Below, one piece after another: positions 7,304-15,098 of a DNA stretch of 64,000 nucleotides (within the stretch, counting starts at the first letter, position 1; every line of letters starts with the position of its first letter). The translations under genes and the position numbers were made by a program. The notes beneath the pieces were generated by a model. The model was given only the letters and a program-made list of their open reading frames with translations. It did not search any database and was not told the DNA's origin. The DNA is from FEN-1139 sp964396375 (GTDB lineage Bacteria > Myxococcota_A > Polyangia > Polyangiales > Polyangiaceae), in the NCBI GenBank assembly GCA_964396375.1, contig CAYNEY010000003.1, forward strand, positions 62,001 through 126,000, written 5' to 3'.

Positions 7304-7945
7304 CTATTGTCCGAAGATCTTGCCACCAGCCGACGGATCCCTCCCGAGATACTTCTTGCCGTTGATCCCAGCAAGTCGGAACTCGGTGCGCCGGTTCTGT
7401 GCGCGACCCTCCTCACTTGCATTGTCCGCGATAGGCTTGGTGTCACCGAACCCGACAGCCAGCAACCGGTCCGCGGCCACACCCTTCTCCACAAGCCAGT
7501 TCTTGATTGTGAGGGCACGATTGCCACTCAGCTCAAGATTCAACTCAGCGGTCCCTTGGTTGTCCGTGTGACCTTCGATCCTTACCTGAGTTACCCGCGG
7601 ATTCTCTTCCAGATAGAGGCGGAACTGCTCAAGCACCTCGGCGTTGCCGGGATCGCTGGACAGCGCGGCAGAACCGGTCTCAAATACCAGATTGCCTGGC
7701 ATCGTGAACACGTCCCCTTTGAGCACCACCCGGCTGGTCTGCTTTGGTGTGGCGGTCGAGCTGGTGGCTGGTTCCGCCGTTGTGGTTGGGGCAGCAGTTG
7801 TGGCAAGCGGTGTCGAGCTGGCTGGCGAAGACCCCGATTGTCCTTTGCCACCGGCTGAGGCCTGGAAGGAGGCCTGACACCCTAGGCCAGTGACCAGACC
7901 AGCCAAGGCCAAAACGAAACAGCTTTTCAGAATATGTGAGTTCAT
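7304..7945 (-). CDS. OmpA/Pal-type peptidoglycan-binding lipoprotein
   Basis: 213 residues. Signal peptide with lipobox TGLGC, a serine/threonine/alanine-rich linker, then an OmpA C-terminal domain (about 95-200) with LVFETGSAAL, VRIEGHTDNQGTAELN, LELSGNRALTIKNWLVEKGV and AQNRRTEF, covering the peptidoglycan-binding Asp and Arg. It should tether the outer membrane to the cell wall. A strong GAAGGAGG lies just before the ATG at 7945. It leads a leftward run with the cytochrome c lipoprotein. There are no tol genes nearby, so it is not clearly Pal itself. Confidence 0.88.
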   Translation of the reverse strand: MNSHILKSCFVLALAGLVTGLGCQASFQASAGGKGQSGSSPASSTPLATTAAPTTTAEPATSSTATPKQTSRVVLKGDVFTMPGNLVFETGSAALSSDPGNAEVLEQFRLYLEENPRVTQVRIEGHTDNQGTAELNLELSGNRALTIKNWLVEKGVAADRLLAVGFGDTKPIADNASEEGRAQNRRTEFRLAGINGKKYLGRDPSAGGKIFGQ

Positions 7946-8169
7946 CGAGCGAGCCTCCTTCGAAGCTAATGGATCGGTCCGCGGAACGGAAACACAACCT
8001 TGGTAGCGCAGCCGGTGCTGGTTGGGCAAGGGGAGAGTCTCCCCTCGGACCAAGACGGCAAGTTAGCCCAACCATCTACGTCGTCCGAGTGCTCTGACTT
8101 CCCCAGCTCAGCGACCGGAGTGAAGGTGACGGCTACCTTGCCGAACGCTTGGCCATCCTCAGCAACCCG

Positions 8170-8179
8170 TGGCGCGCCA
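8170..8179. promoter_or_regulatory. Perfect 10-bp palindrome upstream of dnaE
   Basis: TGGCGCGCCA, immediately followed by AT-rich TAAAATACGATACT, 30-40 bases before the dnaE start. The AT-rich patch could be the -10 region, but no good -35 at correct spacing was found. The palindrome could bind a repressor or be chance. Confidence 0.25.
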
Positions 8180-8209
8180 TAAAATACGATACTACGCCGA
8201 GAGACTCCG

Positions 8210-11200
8210 ATGGCCTTCGAGTTCGTCCATCTCCACGTCCATTCCCAATACTCCTTTCTCCTCAGCTCCCTCCGGCTCGAGGAGCTGGCGACGCGGGTCG
8301 CTGGTCTAGGCATGTCGGCGGTGGCGCTGACCGATCGCATGAGCATGTTTGGGGCAATTCGCCATACCAAGAGCTGTCAAAAGGCCAACGTTCAGGGGAT
8401 CTTCGGTTGCGAAATCAATGTCGCCCGCGATGACGCGAGCGGCAGCGTCGATCACATGGTGATTCTCGCCCGCAACAACCAGGGCTATCAGAACCTGGTC
8501 CGGGTGGTGTCGATGGGACACCTCGAGCCAGCGGTACCGCAGATCCCTTCGGTTCGCACCGAGACCCTGGCCGAGAATCGGGCAGGCTTGATCGGCTTGA
8601 GCGGTTGCCTTGGTGGGGTGGTGCCGCAGCATGTGCTCGAATATGGTGAGGAGAGAGGGCGCGAACGACTCTGCCATCTGACAGAGGTATTCGAGCCCGG
8701 GCAGCTGTTTGTCGAGCTCCAGAACCACGGGTTCTCCGAGCAGGGTGTTCTCAATGTGGTCCTGGTCCGCCTCGCGCAGTCGCTGGGGCTGCCGTTGGTG
8801 GCGACCAATGATGTCCATTTCGCGAATCTCGAGGACGGGGAGACGCAAATCTACCTCGAGTGCATTCGGCAGGGGCGAAGCTACGCAGAGCTGCAACCCC
8901 ACCATCACGGCTCCTCGGAGATGTTCCTCAAATCCCCTGAGCAGATGGCCCGGCTGTTTGGGGATCACCCTCAGGCTCTGAAGAATACTCTGGAGATTGC
9001 CGAAAGATGTCGTGACGTGCGGCTGGTGTTGGGAAAGCCCATGCTGCCTGATTTTCCGGTACCCGAGGGGTATGATGCCGAAACGTATTTTCGGCATGTG
9101 GCCCAGCAAGGGCTCGAGAAGCGTTTCGCGCAGTTTCGCGACGAGAACAAGTCAGTTGACCATGCCGCATACCGAGCACGGCTTGCCACCGAACTCGACG
9201 TGATTGTGAGCATGAACTTTCCAGGCTATTTTCTGATCGTCTGGGATTTCATCCGCGAGGCAAAAGCGATTGGTGTTCCGGTTGGCCCGGGACGGGGCTC
9301 CGGAGCTGGGTCGTTGGTCGCGTACGCCCTTGAGATTACTGAGATCGATCCTATCCCGCATGCGTTGCTCTTCGAACGGTTCCTGAATCCCGAACGGATC
9401 AGCATGCCGGACTTCGACGTTGACTTCTGCATGGACCGGCGAGGAAAGGTGATCGACTATGTGAGCACGAAATACGGTGTGCGCAGTGTTGGGCAGATCG
9501 CCACCTTCCAGAACCTCAAGGCCCGCAGTGTGATCAAGGATGTCGGCCGAGCCATGGGATTTTCGGCCCAAGAGGCCCAGCGGATCGCGAGCTTGGTCCC
9601 CGAGAAGGGGCAAGGCAAGATGTGCACGATCGAAGAGGCACTGGAGGCAGAACCCAAGTTCAAGCGCGAGGTCGAGGCGAGCACCAGCGTCATGGCTTTG
9701 GTGAATCAAGCTCAGAAACTGGAGGGACTGATTCGTCACGCCGGCATGCACGCGGCGGGAGTGGTGATCTCGGGGGGGCCGCTCTTCGATCATGTGCCGT
9801 GCTTCTTGAGTGATCAGTCGATCGTTACTCAGTACGACAAGGATGATGTAGAGGCCGCGGGGCTGGTGAAGTTCGATTTCTTGGGCCTCAAGACCCTGAC
9901 CGTGATCGATATTGCCTGTCGGCTGGTCAATGCTCGTCCAGATCGGGTCGACAATCCGCTTCATTTGAGTCGGGTGCCCCTCTCAGATCGCGGCGTGTAT
10001 CAGCTGATCGCGAGCGGTGAAACCACTGGTGTGTTCCAGCTCGAGTCGAGCGGGATGCAGCAGATGCTCCGACAACTCAAGCCTGACTGCTTTGAGGATA
10101 TCGTGGCGGCAGTGGCACTGTATCGTCCAGGTCCGCTTGGGGGAGGCATGGTCGAGCGCTTCATTCGCTGCAAACACGGTCGCGATCCTGTGCGACTCCT
10201 CCACCCCTTGGTCGACGAGGTGTTGGCGCCCACATACGGTATCATCGTCTATCAGGAGCAGGTGATGCAGATCGCGCAGCGCCTTTCCGGCTACACACTG
10301 GGGAGCGCAGATATCCTCAGGCGCGCGATGGGCAAGAAGAAGGCCGAGGAAATGGAGAAACAGAAGGGGTCCTTCGTGGCCGGCGCGATCAAGAATGGTG
10401 TCGACCAGGGACAAGCGGAGGCAATCTTCGACGAGGTCGAGAAATTTGCGGCCTACGGTTTCAACAAGAGCCACTCAGCGGCGTATGCGCTGGTCACCTT
10501 CCAGACTGCGTATCTGAAGGCTCACTATCCTGCAGAGTTCTTTGCGGCGACCATGACTGCGGATAAGGACAAGATCGAGAAGGTGGTTCGGACCATCGCG
10601 GAAGCACGCGCGTGGGGCGTGCACGTTCTTCCGCCCGATGTCAACCACAGCGATCTCAATTTCACGGTCGTTTACGACAAGGAACGACCCGAACGTTCCG
10701 GTCGTGGTGAGCCCCGTTTCCGTGATCCACTGCACCCGAGGGTTCGGTTTGGCCTGGGTGCGGTGCGGGGACTCGGTGAGAGTGCGCTTGAAGGTGTACT
10801 CGAAGCTCGCGCGAGCGGTGGGGCTTTCGTTGATCTGTTCGACTTCGGGAGTCGCGTGGACAACCGGCGACTCAACAAGGGGGTGCTGGAAGCGTTGGTG
10901 CAATGTGGGGCATTCGATACCACCGTTGGACGTGCCAAGGTGAGCCGCGCGCGTCTGTTTGGCGTGATCGATCGGGTTTTGGAGCGGTCCCGCAGTGCCT
11001 CTCGTGACCGCGAACGTGGACAAACATCGCTGTTTGGGCTGCTGGCGGCACCCCAGCTCAACCAACCTGGAGCGGACCTAGGGCTCGACTACCCGGAGGT
11101 GGAGAGAGAATGGGACCGACTCGAACTGTTGCGGAGGGAGAAAGAGGCGCTTGGGTGTTACGTAAGTGGTCACCCTCTCTCACGCTACGGACACCGTGTC

Positions 11201-11770
11201 TCGCGGTTGGGTGCGATGGCAACCAGTGAGCTTTGTACGCTCGAGCCTTGGAGCGTCGTTACCGTGGTTGGGATCGTCGAGGAGTATGCGGAGCGAGTGT
11301 TTCGGAGTGGTTCGGGCAAAGCGGCGTTCTTCGTGCTCGAGGATCTGAACGGGCGCGTGCGAGCCAAGGTCAAGGAGGATCGGATCGAGACCTTTTCTGA
11401 ACCCCTGCGGAGCGGAGAACCGGTGTTGGTGACTGGAAAGGTCAGCTTCCCGGTTACCGACGAGGAGGATGAAGAGCGTGAGCCGACGTTGCTAGTCGAC
11501 TCAGTGGAGTTACTATCTGGGGCGATCCAGCGTATCGCGCGGGCGGTCGGACTGCGATTGTGGGCTGAACAGACTAGCCGCAAGGAACTCGAGCAAATCC
11601 TCACGATCCTAGAGGGTAACCCGGGAGGTTGCCCAATCGAGGTGGAATTGGTGTTCGAGGACTCGGCTTCGGCACATCTGACTCTCGAGCGACTGCGGGT
11701 CAGTCCAGATGATGTGTTGCTGTCCGCGCTCGAGCGACGCCTTGGCCCGGATGCGGTGGAGTTGAGGTAG
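8210..11770 (+). CDS. dnaE: DNA polymerase III subunit alpha
   Basis: Catalytic subunit of the replicative polymerase. 1186 residues, normal for DnaE. N-terminal PHP domain (HLHVHSQYS near 8-16), palm with catalytic aspartates in PDFDVDF at 400-406, fingers with YQEQVMQIAQRLSGYTLG and ADILRRAMGKKKAEEM, HhH region near 830-900, YVSGHPLSRY, an OB-fold (VVTVVGIVEEY) and a short C-terminal tail. ATG at 8210 fits the family N-terminus FEFVHLHVHS. It stands at the head of a rightward pair with the DUF4388 gene 34 bases downstream. Its 5' flank is divergent from the OmpA-lipoprotein run. Confidence 0.97.
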   Translation: MAFEFVHLHVHSQYSFLLSSLRLEELATRVAGLGMSAVALTDRMSMFGAIRHTKSCQKANVQGIFGCEINVARDDASGSVDHMVILARNNQGYQNLVRVVSMGHLEPAVPQIPSVRTETLAENRAGLIGLSGCLGGVVPQHVLEYGEERGRERLCHLTEVFEPGQLFVELQNHGFSEQGVLNVVLVRLAQSLGLPLVATNDVHFANLEDGETQIYLECIRQGRSYAELQPHHHGSSEMFLKSPEQMARLFGDHPQALKNTLEIAERCRDVRLVLGKPMLPDFPVPEGYDAETYFRHVAQQGLEKRFAQFRDENKSVDHAAYRARLATELDVIVSMNFPGYFLIVWDFIREAKAIGVPVGPGRGSGAGSLVAYALEITEIDPIPHALLFERFLNPERISMPDFDVDFCMDRRGKVIDYVSTKYGVRSVGQIATFQNLKARSVIKDVGRAMGFSAQEAQRIASLVPEKGQGKMCTIEEALEAEPKFKREVEASTSVMALVNQAQKLEGLIRHAGMHAAGVVISGGPLFDHVPCFLSDQSIVTQYDKDDVEAAGLVKFDFLGLKTLTVIDIACRLVNARPDRVDNPLHLSRVPLSDRGVYQLIASGETTGVFQLESSGMQQMLRQLKPDCFEDIVAAVALYRPGPLGGGMVERFIRCKHGRDPVRLLHPLVDEVLAPTYGIIVYQEQVMQIAQRLSGYTLGSADILRRAMGKKKAEEMEKQKGSFVAGAIKNGVDQGQAEAIFDEVEKFAAYGFNKSHSAAYALVTFQTAYLKAHYPAEFFAATMTADKDKIEKVVRTIAEARAWGVHVLPPDVNHSDLNFTVVYDKERPERSGRGEPRFRDPLHPRVRFGLGAVRGLGESALEGVLEARASGGAFVDLFDFGSRVDNRRLNKGVLEALVQCGAFDTTVGRAKVSRARLFGVIDRVLERSRSASRDRERGQTSLFGLLAAPQLNQPGADLGLDYPEVEREWDRLELLRREKEALGCYVSGHPLSRYGHRVSRLGAMATSELCTLEPWSVVTVVGIVEEYAERVFRSGSGKAAFFVLEDLNGRVRAKVKEDRIETFSEPLRSGEPVLVTGKVSFPVTDEEDEEREPTLLVDSVELLSGAIQRIARAVGLRLWAEQTSRKELEQILTILEGNPGGCPIEVELVFEDSASAHLTLERLRVSPDDVLLSALERRLGPDAVELR

Positions 11771-11804
11771 GGTGCGGGTGAGATGAAAGAGGAGAGGTGT
11801 GGCG

Positions 11805-13085
11805 ATGACGGATCCGGAAGCTGAGCTGGTGCGGATCGACGCGACAGGTGAGGCCCATCCTGTCGGACGGATTGCAAGTCAGCGCATGCGTGAGAGACAA
11901 GGCCATTTCCGGCTCATGCCTGGACCGCCGCATGTGGTCTTCATGCGATACACGGGTCGCGATGGTCGGCGTGATGTGGGCGATGGGGCAGTGGTGCGGT
12001 TGGCCGGGGAGATCACCGAGCCCGGCGCGCTGTGCGATGTCTTGGCCACGCTTGGGCAGACGGGTTGGCGAGGGCAACTTCTGGTGTTCTCGCGGGAGTC
12101 AGAGCGGTCTTTGTCTTTCGATCGCGGAAACGTTGTTGGCGTATCGACCACCGTGTCGACCGAGTACCTGGGTGCGATCATGCTGCGTTTCGGTCTGCTC
12201 GACGAAGCGGCTCACCAGTTGGTCTTGGAGCACAAAACCCCTTCGCAGAGGTATGGGGACTGCGCGGTGGAACTGGGCCTTGTTGCGCGAGAACGGGTCT
12301 TTGAAGCGATGCGGCGCCAGATCGAGGAAGTTACGGTGGGGGCGCTACTGGTCGGAGATGGGACGTTTTTCTTCTTGGACGGACTGGATGAGAGCCGCTT
12401 GAGCTTTACGCGGGCTGTATCTGCCAGTGCCCTCTTGATGGACGCGGTGACGCGCATGGACGAGATGTGCTATTTCCGCGTGAAGATCCCCTCGGCCGAG
12501 CACGTTCCGGTGGTGACCGGTCACAGACCTCCGGTCGCGCCGGAAGCGGCGACGATCCTGCGCTGGGTTGACGGGAGGCGGAGTCTCGCCGAGATCGCTC
12601 GCTGTTCTGGGGTGGGTGAGTTTGAGGCAACCAAGCAGATTTATGGGTTGGTGCAGCAGAAGGTGCTTTGTGTGCAGCCGCCGCGGGCACGTGGGGGGCC
12701 CGGCGCGCTGATCGAGTTGACCAACCAAGCTCTGCGCCGACTGGTGGAGGCGGCTGAATCGGCGGACCAGCGAGCAGTGCTTTTCTCGACTCTGGCAGAC
12801 TTCTCCCGATCCGGAGGACTCTTCGAACATGTCTTCGCTCATGCGGGACCTAGTGTGGACGGACAGTTCTCGGTGCAACAGGTTATTAGGAACGTCGAGG
12901 TGCTAGCTCGAGGAGCGGATCCGCACGAACTACTGGGCGAGGTGCTCTCGGAGTATCTGGCATTTGCCCTTTACACTACGGGTGGGCTGGTTGGCGCCGA
13001 CCGGGAACAAGGGCTGAAGGAGGAGCTGTTGCCCATGCTGGCGGCTCTGAGGCCTTCTGGCCAGTCCGGAGATGGGCCGCATTGA
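11805..13085 (+). CDS. DUF4388 domain protein
   Basis: 426 residues, cytoplasmic. Residues about 60-190 match the DUF4388 pattern (a PATAN-like module found in many myxobacterial signalling proteins): RLAGEITEPGALCDVLATLGQTGWRG..., GQLLVFSRESERSLSFDRGNVVGVST, then an all-helical region with LVARERVFEAMRRQIEEV. The C-terminal half has another WVDGRRSLAEIA winged-helix-like section. ATG at 11805 was chosen, with GGAG ten bases upstream; GTG at 11799 is possible. Cotranscription with dnaE is likely from the 34-base gap, but a link to replication is not shown. Confidence 0.75.
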   Translation: MTDPEAELVRIDATGEAHPVGRIASQRMRERQGHFRLMPGPPHVVFMRYTGRDGRRDVGDGAVVRLAGEITEPGALCDVLATLGQTGWRGQLLVFSRESERSLSFDRGNVVGVSTTVSTEYLGAIMLRFGLLDEAAHQLVLEHKTPSQRYGDCAVELGLVARERVFEAMRRQIEEVTVGALLVGDGTFFFLDGLDESRLSFTRAVSASALLMDAVTRMDEMCYFRVKIPSAEHVPVVTGHRPPVAPEAATILRWVDGRRSLAEIARCSGVGEFEATKQIYGLVQQKVLCVQPPRARGGPGALIELTNQALRRLVEAAESADQRAVLFSTLADFSRSGGLFEHVFAHAGPSVDGQFSVQQVIRNVEVLARGADPHELLGEVLSEYLAFALYTTGGLVGADREQGLKEELLPMLAALRPSGQSGDGPH

Positions 13086-13121
13086 ATGGTTATCCTTGCT
13101 AAGGCCGGCCATTTCGAGCTA

Positions 13122-13162
13122 AACCCCGCGTCGCCGCGGTTGCTTGTTCGGATCGCGGGGTT
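13122..13162. terminator. Inverted repeat between DUF4388 gene and tRNA-Lys
   Basis: AACCCCGCG (13122-13130) pairs with CGCGGGGTT (13154-13162) around a 23-base loop. There is no T-tract. It may end the dnaE-DUF4388 transcript or may be a processing structure just before the tRNA. Confidence 0.35.
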
Positions 13163-13163
13163 C

Positions 13164-13236
13164 GGGTCGATAGCTCAGTCGGTAGAGCTGCGGGCTTTTA
13201 ACCCGTAGGTCCAGGGTTCGAGTCCCTGTCGACCCA
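13164..13236 (+). tRNA. tRNA-Lys (anticodon TTT)
   Basis: Full cloverleaf of 73 bases: acceptor GGGTCGA/TCGACCC, D arm GCTC-AGTCGGTA-GAGC, anticodon stem GCGGG/CCCGT with loop CTTTTAA, T arm CAGGG-TTCGAGT-CCCTG, discriminator A. The 3' CCA is not encoded. Confidence 0.96.
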
Positions 13237-13248
13237 CAAGGTGCAAGA

Positions 13249-13279
13249 AGGAGCCAGCGACCGTGTGTCGCTGGCTCCT
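13249..13279. terminator. Hairpin after tRNA-Lys
   Basis: Perfect 13-bp stem (13249-13261 with 13267-13279) and a 5-base loop, placed between the tRNA and the convergent GH45 gene. It lacks a long T-tract but position and stability suggest a bidirectional terminator. Confidence 0.65.
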
Positions 13280-13320
13280 GTGGCCTGGCATCTGGGGTGG
13301 TGTGTCGCAGCCCTTTTCGC

Positions 13321-14775
13321 CTACCCCATTCCCGAAACGGCCTTGATGGCGTCGGGACAGGCGATTTCCTTGTAGATAAGGGTCGGATTGTCGGCAACGC
13401 CGAACCAGTCCACGAACCAGTTGCAGCCATCCAGCAGATCCGGCCGGCTGCCGAAGAGTTCTTGACACCAGTTCGACGCGCAGGTCTTGAGCGAGGAGTA
13501 GTCACCGCTGCTCCGCTGACACGACAGGAAAATCCCGCCATAGCGCTCGCCGATATTGCTGGTTCCCCACTGCGAGGTGCAGGCATCGAAGTCTCCAACA
13601 CCACCTCCGGGTACCAAGATATCGAACTGATTCATCTCCACACGGCCGGTGTTGATGGTCTGGACGATCATGGTCTTGGTGGTCAGCGTCGAGGTGCCAT
13701 CGGTCGACCCATTGTGGCTTCCGCCATCGAACTGGAGCTGGTAGCACTTGCCACAACTGATCATCGCGGGATTCACAGCCGCAAACCCGTAGGCAAGGGT
13801 TGGGCTCACGGCCCACGGAGCATAATCGTAGCACATGAACGCGTTTCCTCCGCTGCAGGAGCTAGCCGCGTCATAGTTGCTCCCCATGCTCTGTCCGGAT
13901 TGCTCGCAGCTGGAGATCGGGTTGCCCCCGCTCACGTTGCCAGACCAGCCACAGTGAGCCTTGCAACAATCCCAGTACCTCGTGGACCAACCGGACGTGC
14001 CGCTCGTCAGTCGTGGAGGCTCGGTCACGTTCGAGCCGCCTTGGCCTTGTGCGCCGCCTTGGCCTTGTGCGCCGCCTTGGCCTTGTGCGCCGCCTTGGCC
14101 TTGTGCGCCACCTTGGCCTTGTGCGCCACCTTGGCCTTGTGCGCCGCCTTGACCCTCCACCACACCGGAGCAACGCCCGCAGGAGGCGTCGCAGTAGTCC
14201 GCAAACCAGTCGGCGTCGCACATTCCCCAGCTTGCCCAATCGCTGCATGTCGGGGCCTGGTCAGGTGGTGGTTCGTCGGTGCAATTGGACATCGCGCCAC
14301 CCTGACCAGGTTGGGTTGCACCGCCCTGACCGGGTTGGGTTGCACCACCCTGACCAGGTTGGGTTGCACCGCCCTGACCGGGTTGGGCTGCACCACCCTG
14401 ACCGGGTTGGGTCGCACCACCCTGACCGGGTTGGGTTGCACCACCCTGACCGGGTTGGGTTGCACCGCCCTGACCAGGTTGGGTTGCACCGCCCTGACCG
14501 GGTTGGGTTGCGCCGCCCTGACCGGGTTGGGTTGCGCCACCCTGACCAAGTTGGGTTGCGCCGCCCGCGCCAGGATCACCGCCACCATTGCTATTGCCAC
14601 CGAGTACCGAGCCACTCCCACCGCTGGTCCCAACCAACGTGCCCGAGTTGCCCGCTGTAGAGCCGCCATTGCTGGCAGCTCCGGTGGTCGGCTGATTGTT
14701 GGTACTGCCGCTGTCACAAGCCGACAACAAGTAAGGGATACCCACCAAGAACGTGAGGGATGCAAGCAGTTTCAC
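13321..14775 (-). CDS. GH45 endoglucanase-like lipoprotein with ShKT-like domain
   Basis: 484 residues. Signal peptide with perfect lipobox LLSAC (Cys20), Ser/Gly linker, 11 repeats of GGATQPGQ (71-159), a six-cysteine module (Cys165, 177, 186, 195, 199, 202) with the ShKT spacing ending YCDASCGRC, seven GQGGAQ repeats (208-247), then a catalytic domain (261-484). The latter carries the GH45 hallmark STRYWDCCKAHCGW with Asp269 as the expected base, APWAVSPTLAYGFAAVN, CGKCYQL, NQFDILVPGGGVGDFD with Asp385 as the expected acid, and DWFGVADNP, closely matching fungal Cel45 enzymes. It should hydrolyse beta-1,4-glucan from the cell surface. GTG at 14775 has AAGGAG six bases upstream. GH45 is rare in bacteria. 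Confidence 0.88.
   Translation of the reverse strand: MKLLASLTFLVGIPYLLSACDSGSTNNQPTTGAASNGGSTAGNSGTLVGTSGGSGSVLGGNSNGGGDPGAGGATQLGQGGATQPGQGGATQPGQGGATQPGQGGATQPGQGGATQPGQGGATQPGQGGAAQPGQGGATQPGQGGATQPGQGGATQPGQGGAMSNCTDEPPPDQAPTCSDWASWGMCDADWFADYCDASCGRCSGVVEGQGGAQGQGGAQGQGGAQGQGGAQGQGGAQGQGGAQGQGGSNVTEPPRLTSGTSGWSTRYWDCCKAHCGWSGNVSGGNPISSCEQSGQSMGSNYDAASSCSGGNAFMCYDYAPWAVSPTLAYGFAAVNPAMISCGKCYQLQFDGGSHNGSTDGTSTLTTKTMIVQTINTGRVEMNQFDILVPGGGVGDFDACTSQWGTSNIGERYGGIFLSCQRSSGDYSSLKTCASNWCQELFGSRPDLLDGCNWFVDWFGVADNPTLIYKEIACPDAIKAVSGMG
14035..14154 (-). repeat. 18-bp tandem array encoding GQGGAQ
   Basis: About seven near-identical 18-base units inside the GH45 lipoprotein gene, coding a flexible glycine/glutamine linker between the ShKT-like module and the catalytic domain. 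Identity at DNA level (only synonymous GCG/GGT-type changes) indicates recent expansion. Confidence 0.9.
14302..14565 (-). repeat. 24-bp tandem array encoding GGATQPGQ
   Basis: Eleven units of 24 bases inside the GH45 lipoprotein gene, with scattered single-base differences and one Ala-for-Thr and one Leu-for-Pro change. Codes a linker between the lipid anchor and the ShKT-like module. A length-variable tract is likely. Confidence 0.92.
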
Positions 14776-15098
14776 AGAGCACTCCTTGAGTAAGACAATG
14801 AAACAGAAGAGCATCGTGAGTTTAGATGCGATGGGGCGCCTGTGCCACTTCTGTTTGATGAGCATGCGGTGGTTGCGGGCACAGATCGGTTGGTGTGTGT
14901 CGGCAGGGGAGGGAGCTTGCCGTTTGGCATTTCTCAATCTGGAGGATGGGAAGAAGACAAACAACCAAGGCGGTTATAGAGACGGCGAAACTTTGTAGAA
15001 GTGAGGGGATGAAACTACAGAGACAGCACAGAGATCCACCCAATATGGTGGCGCATTTGTGCGGGGAGCGGCACTTGCGCGACTCGGCCGCCACTCAT
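14776..15098. other. Intergenic region upstream of GH45 gene
   Basis: 323 bases between two leftward genes. It must carry the promoter of the GH45 gene. AAGGAG at its right-to-left end (about 14782-14787) is the ribosome binding site. Short open frames on both strands look like chance. I see no clear -35/-10, sigma-54 site or structured RNA. Confidence 0.5.

Noticed and set aside
8306..9109. A 267-residue open frame on the minus strand within dnaE
   Set aside because: Antisense to a conserved gene; no recognisable protein motif or start signal.
9152..9964. A 270-residue open frame on the minus strand within dnaE
   Set aside because: Same reason: a shadow frame in G+C-rich coding DNA.
14035..14565. 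Regular short repeats, CRISPR-like at first sight
   Set aside because: Units are multiples of three bases with no unique spacers and encode in-frame protein repeats, so this is a coding tandem array.
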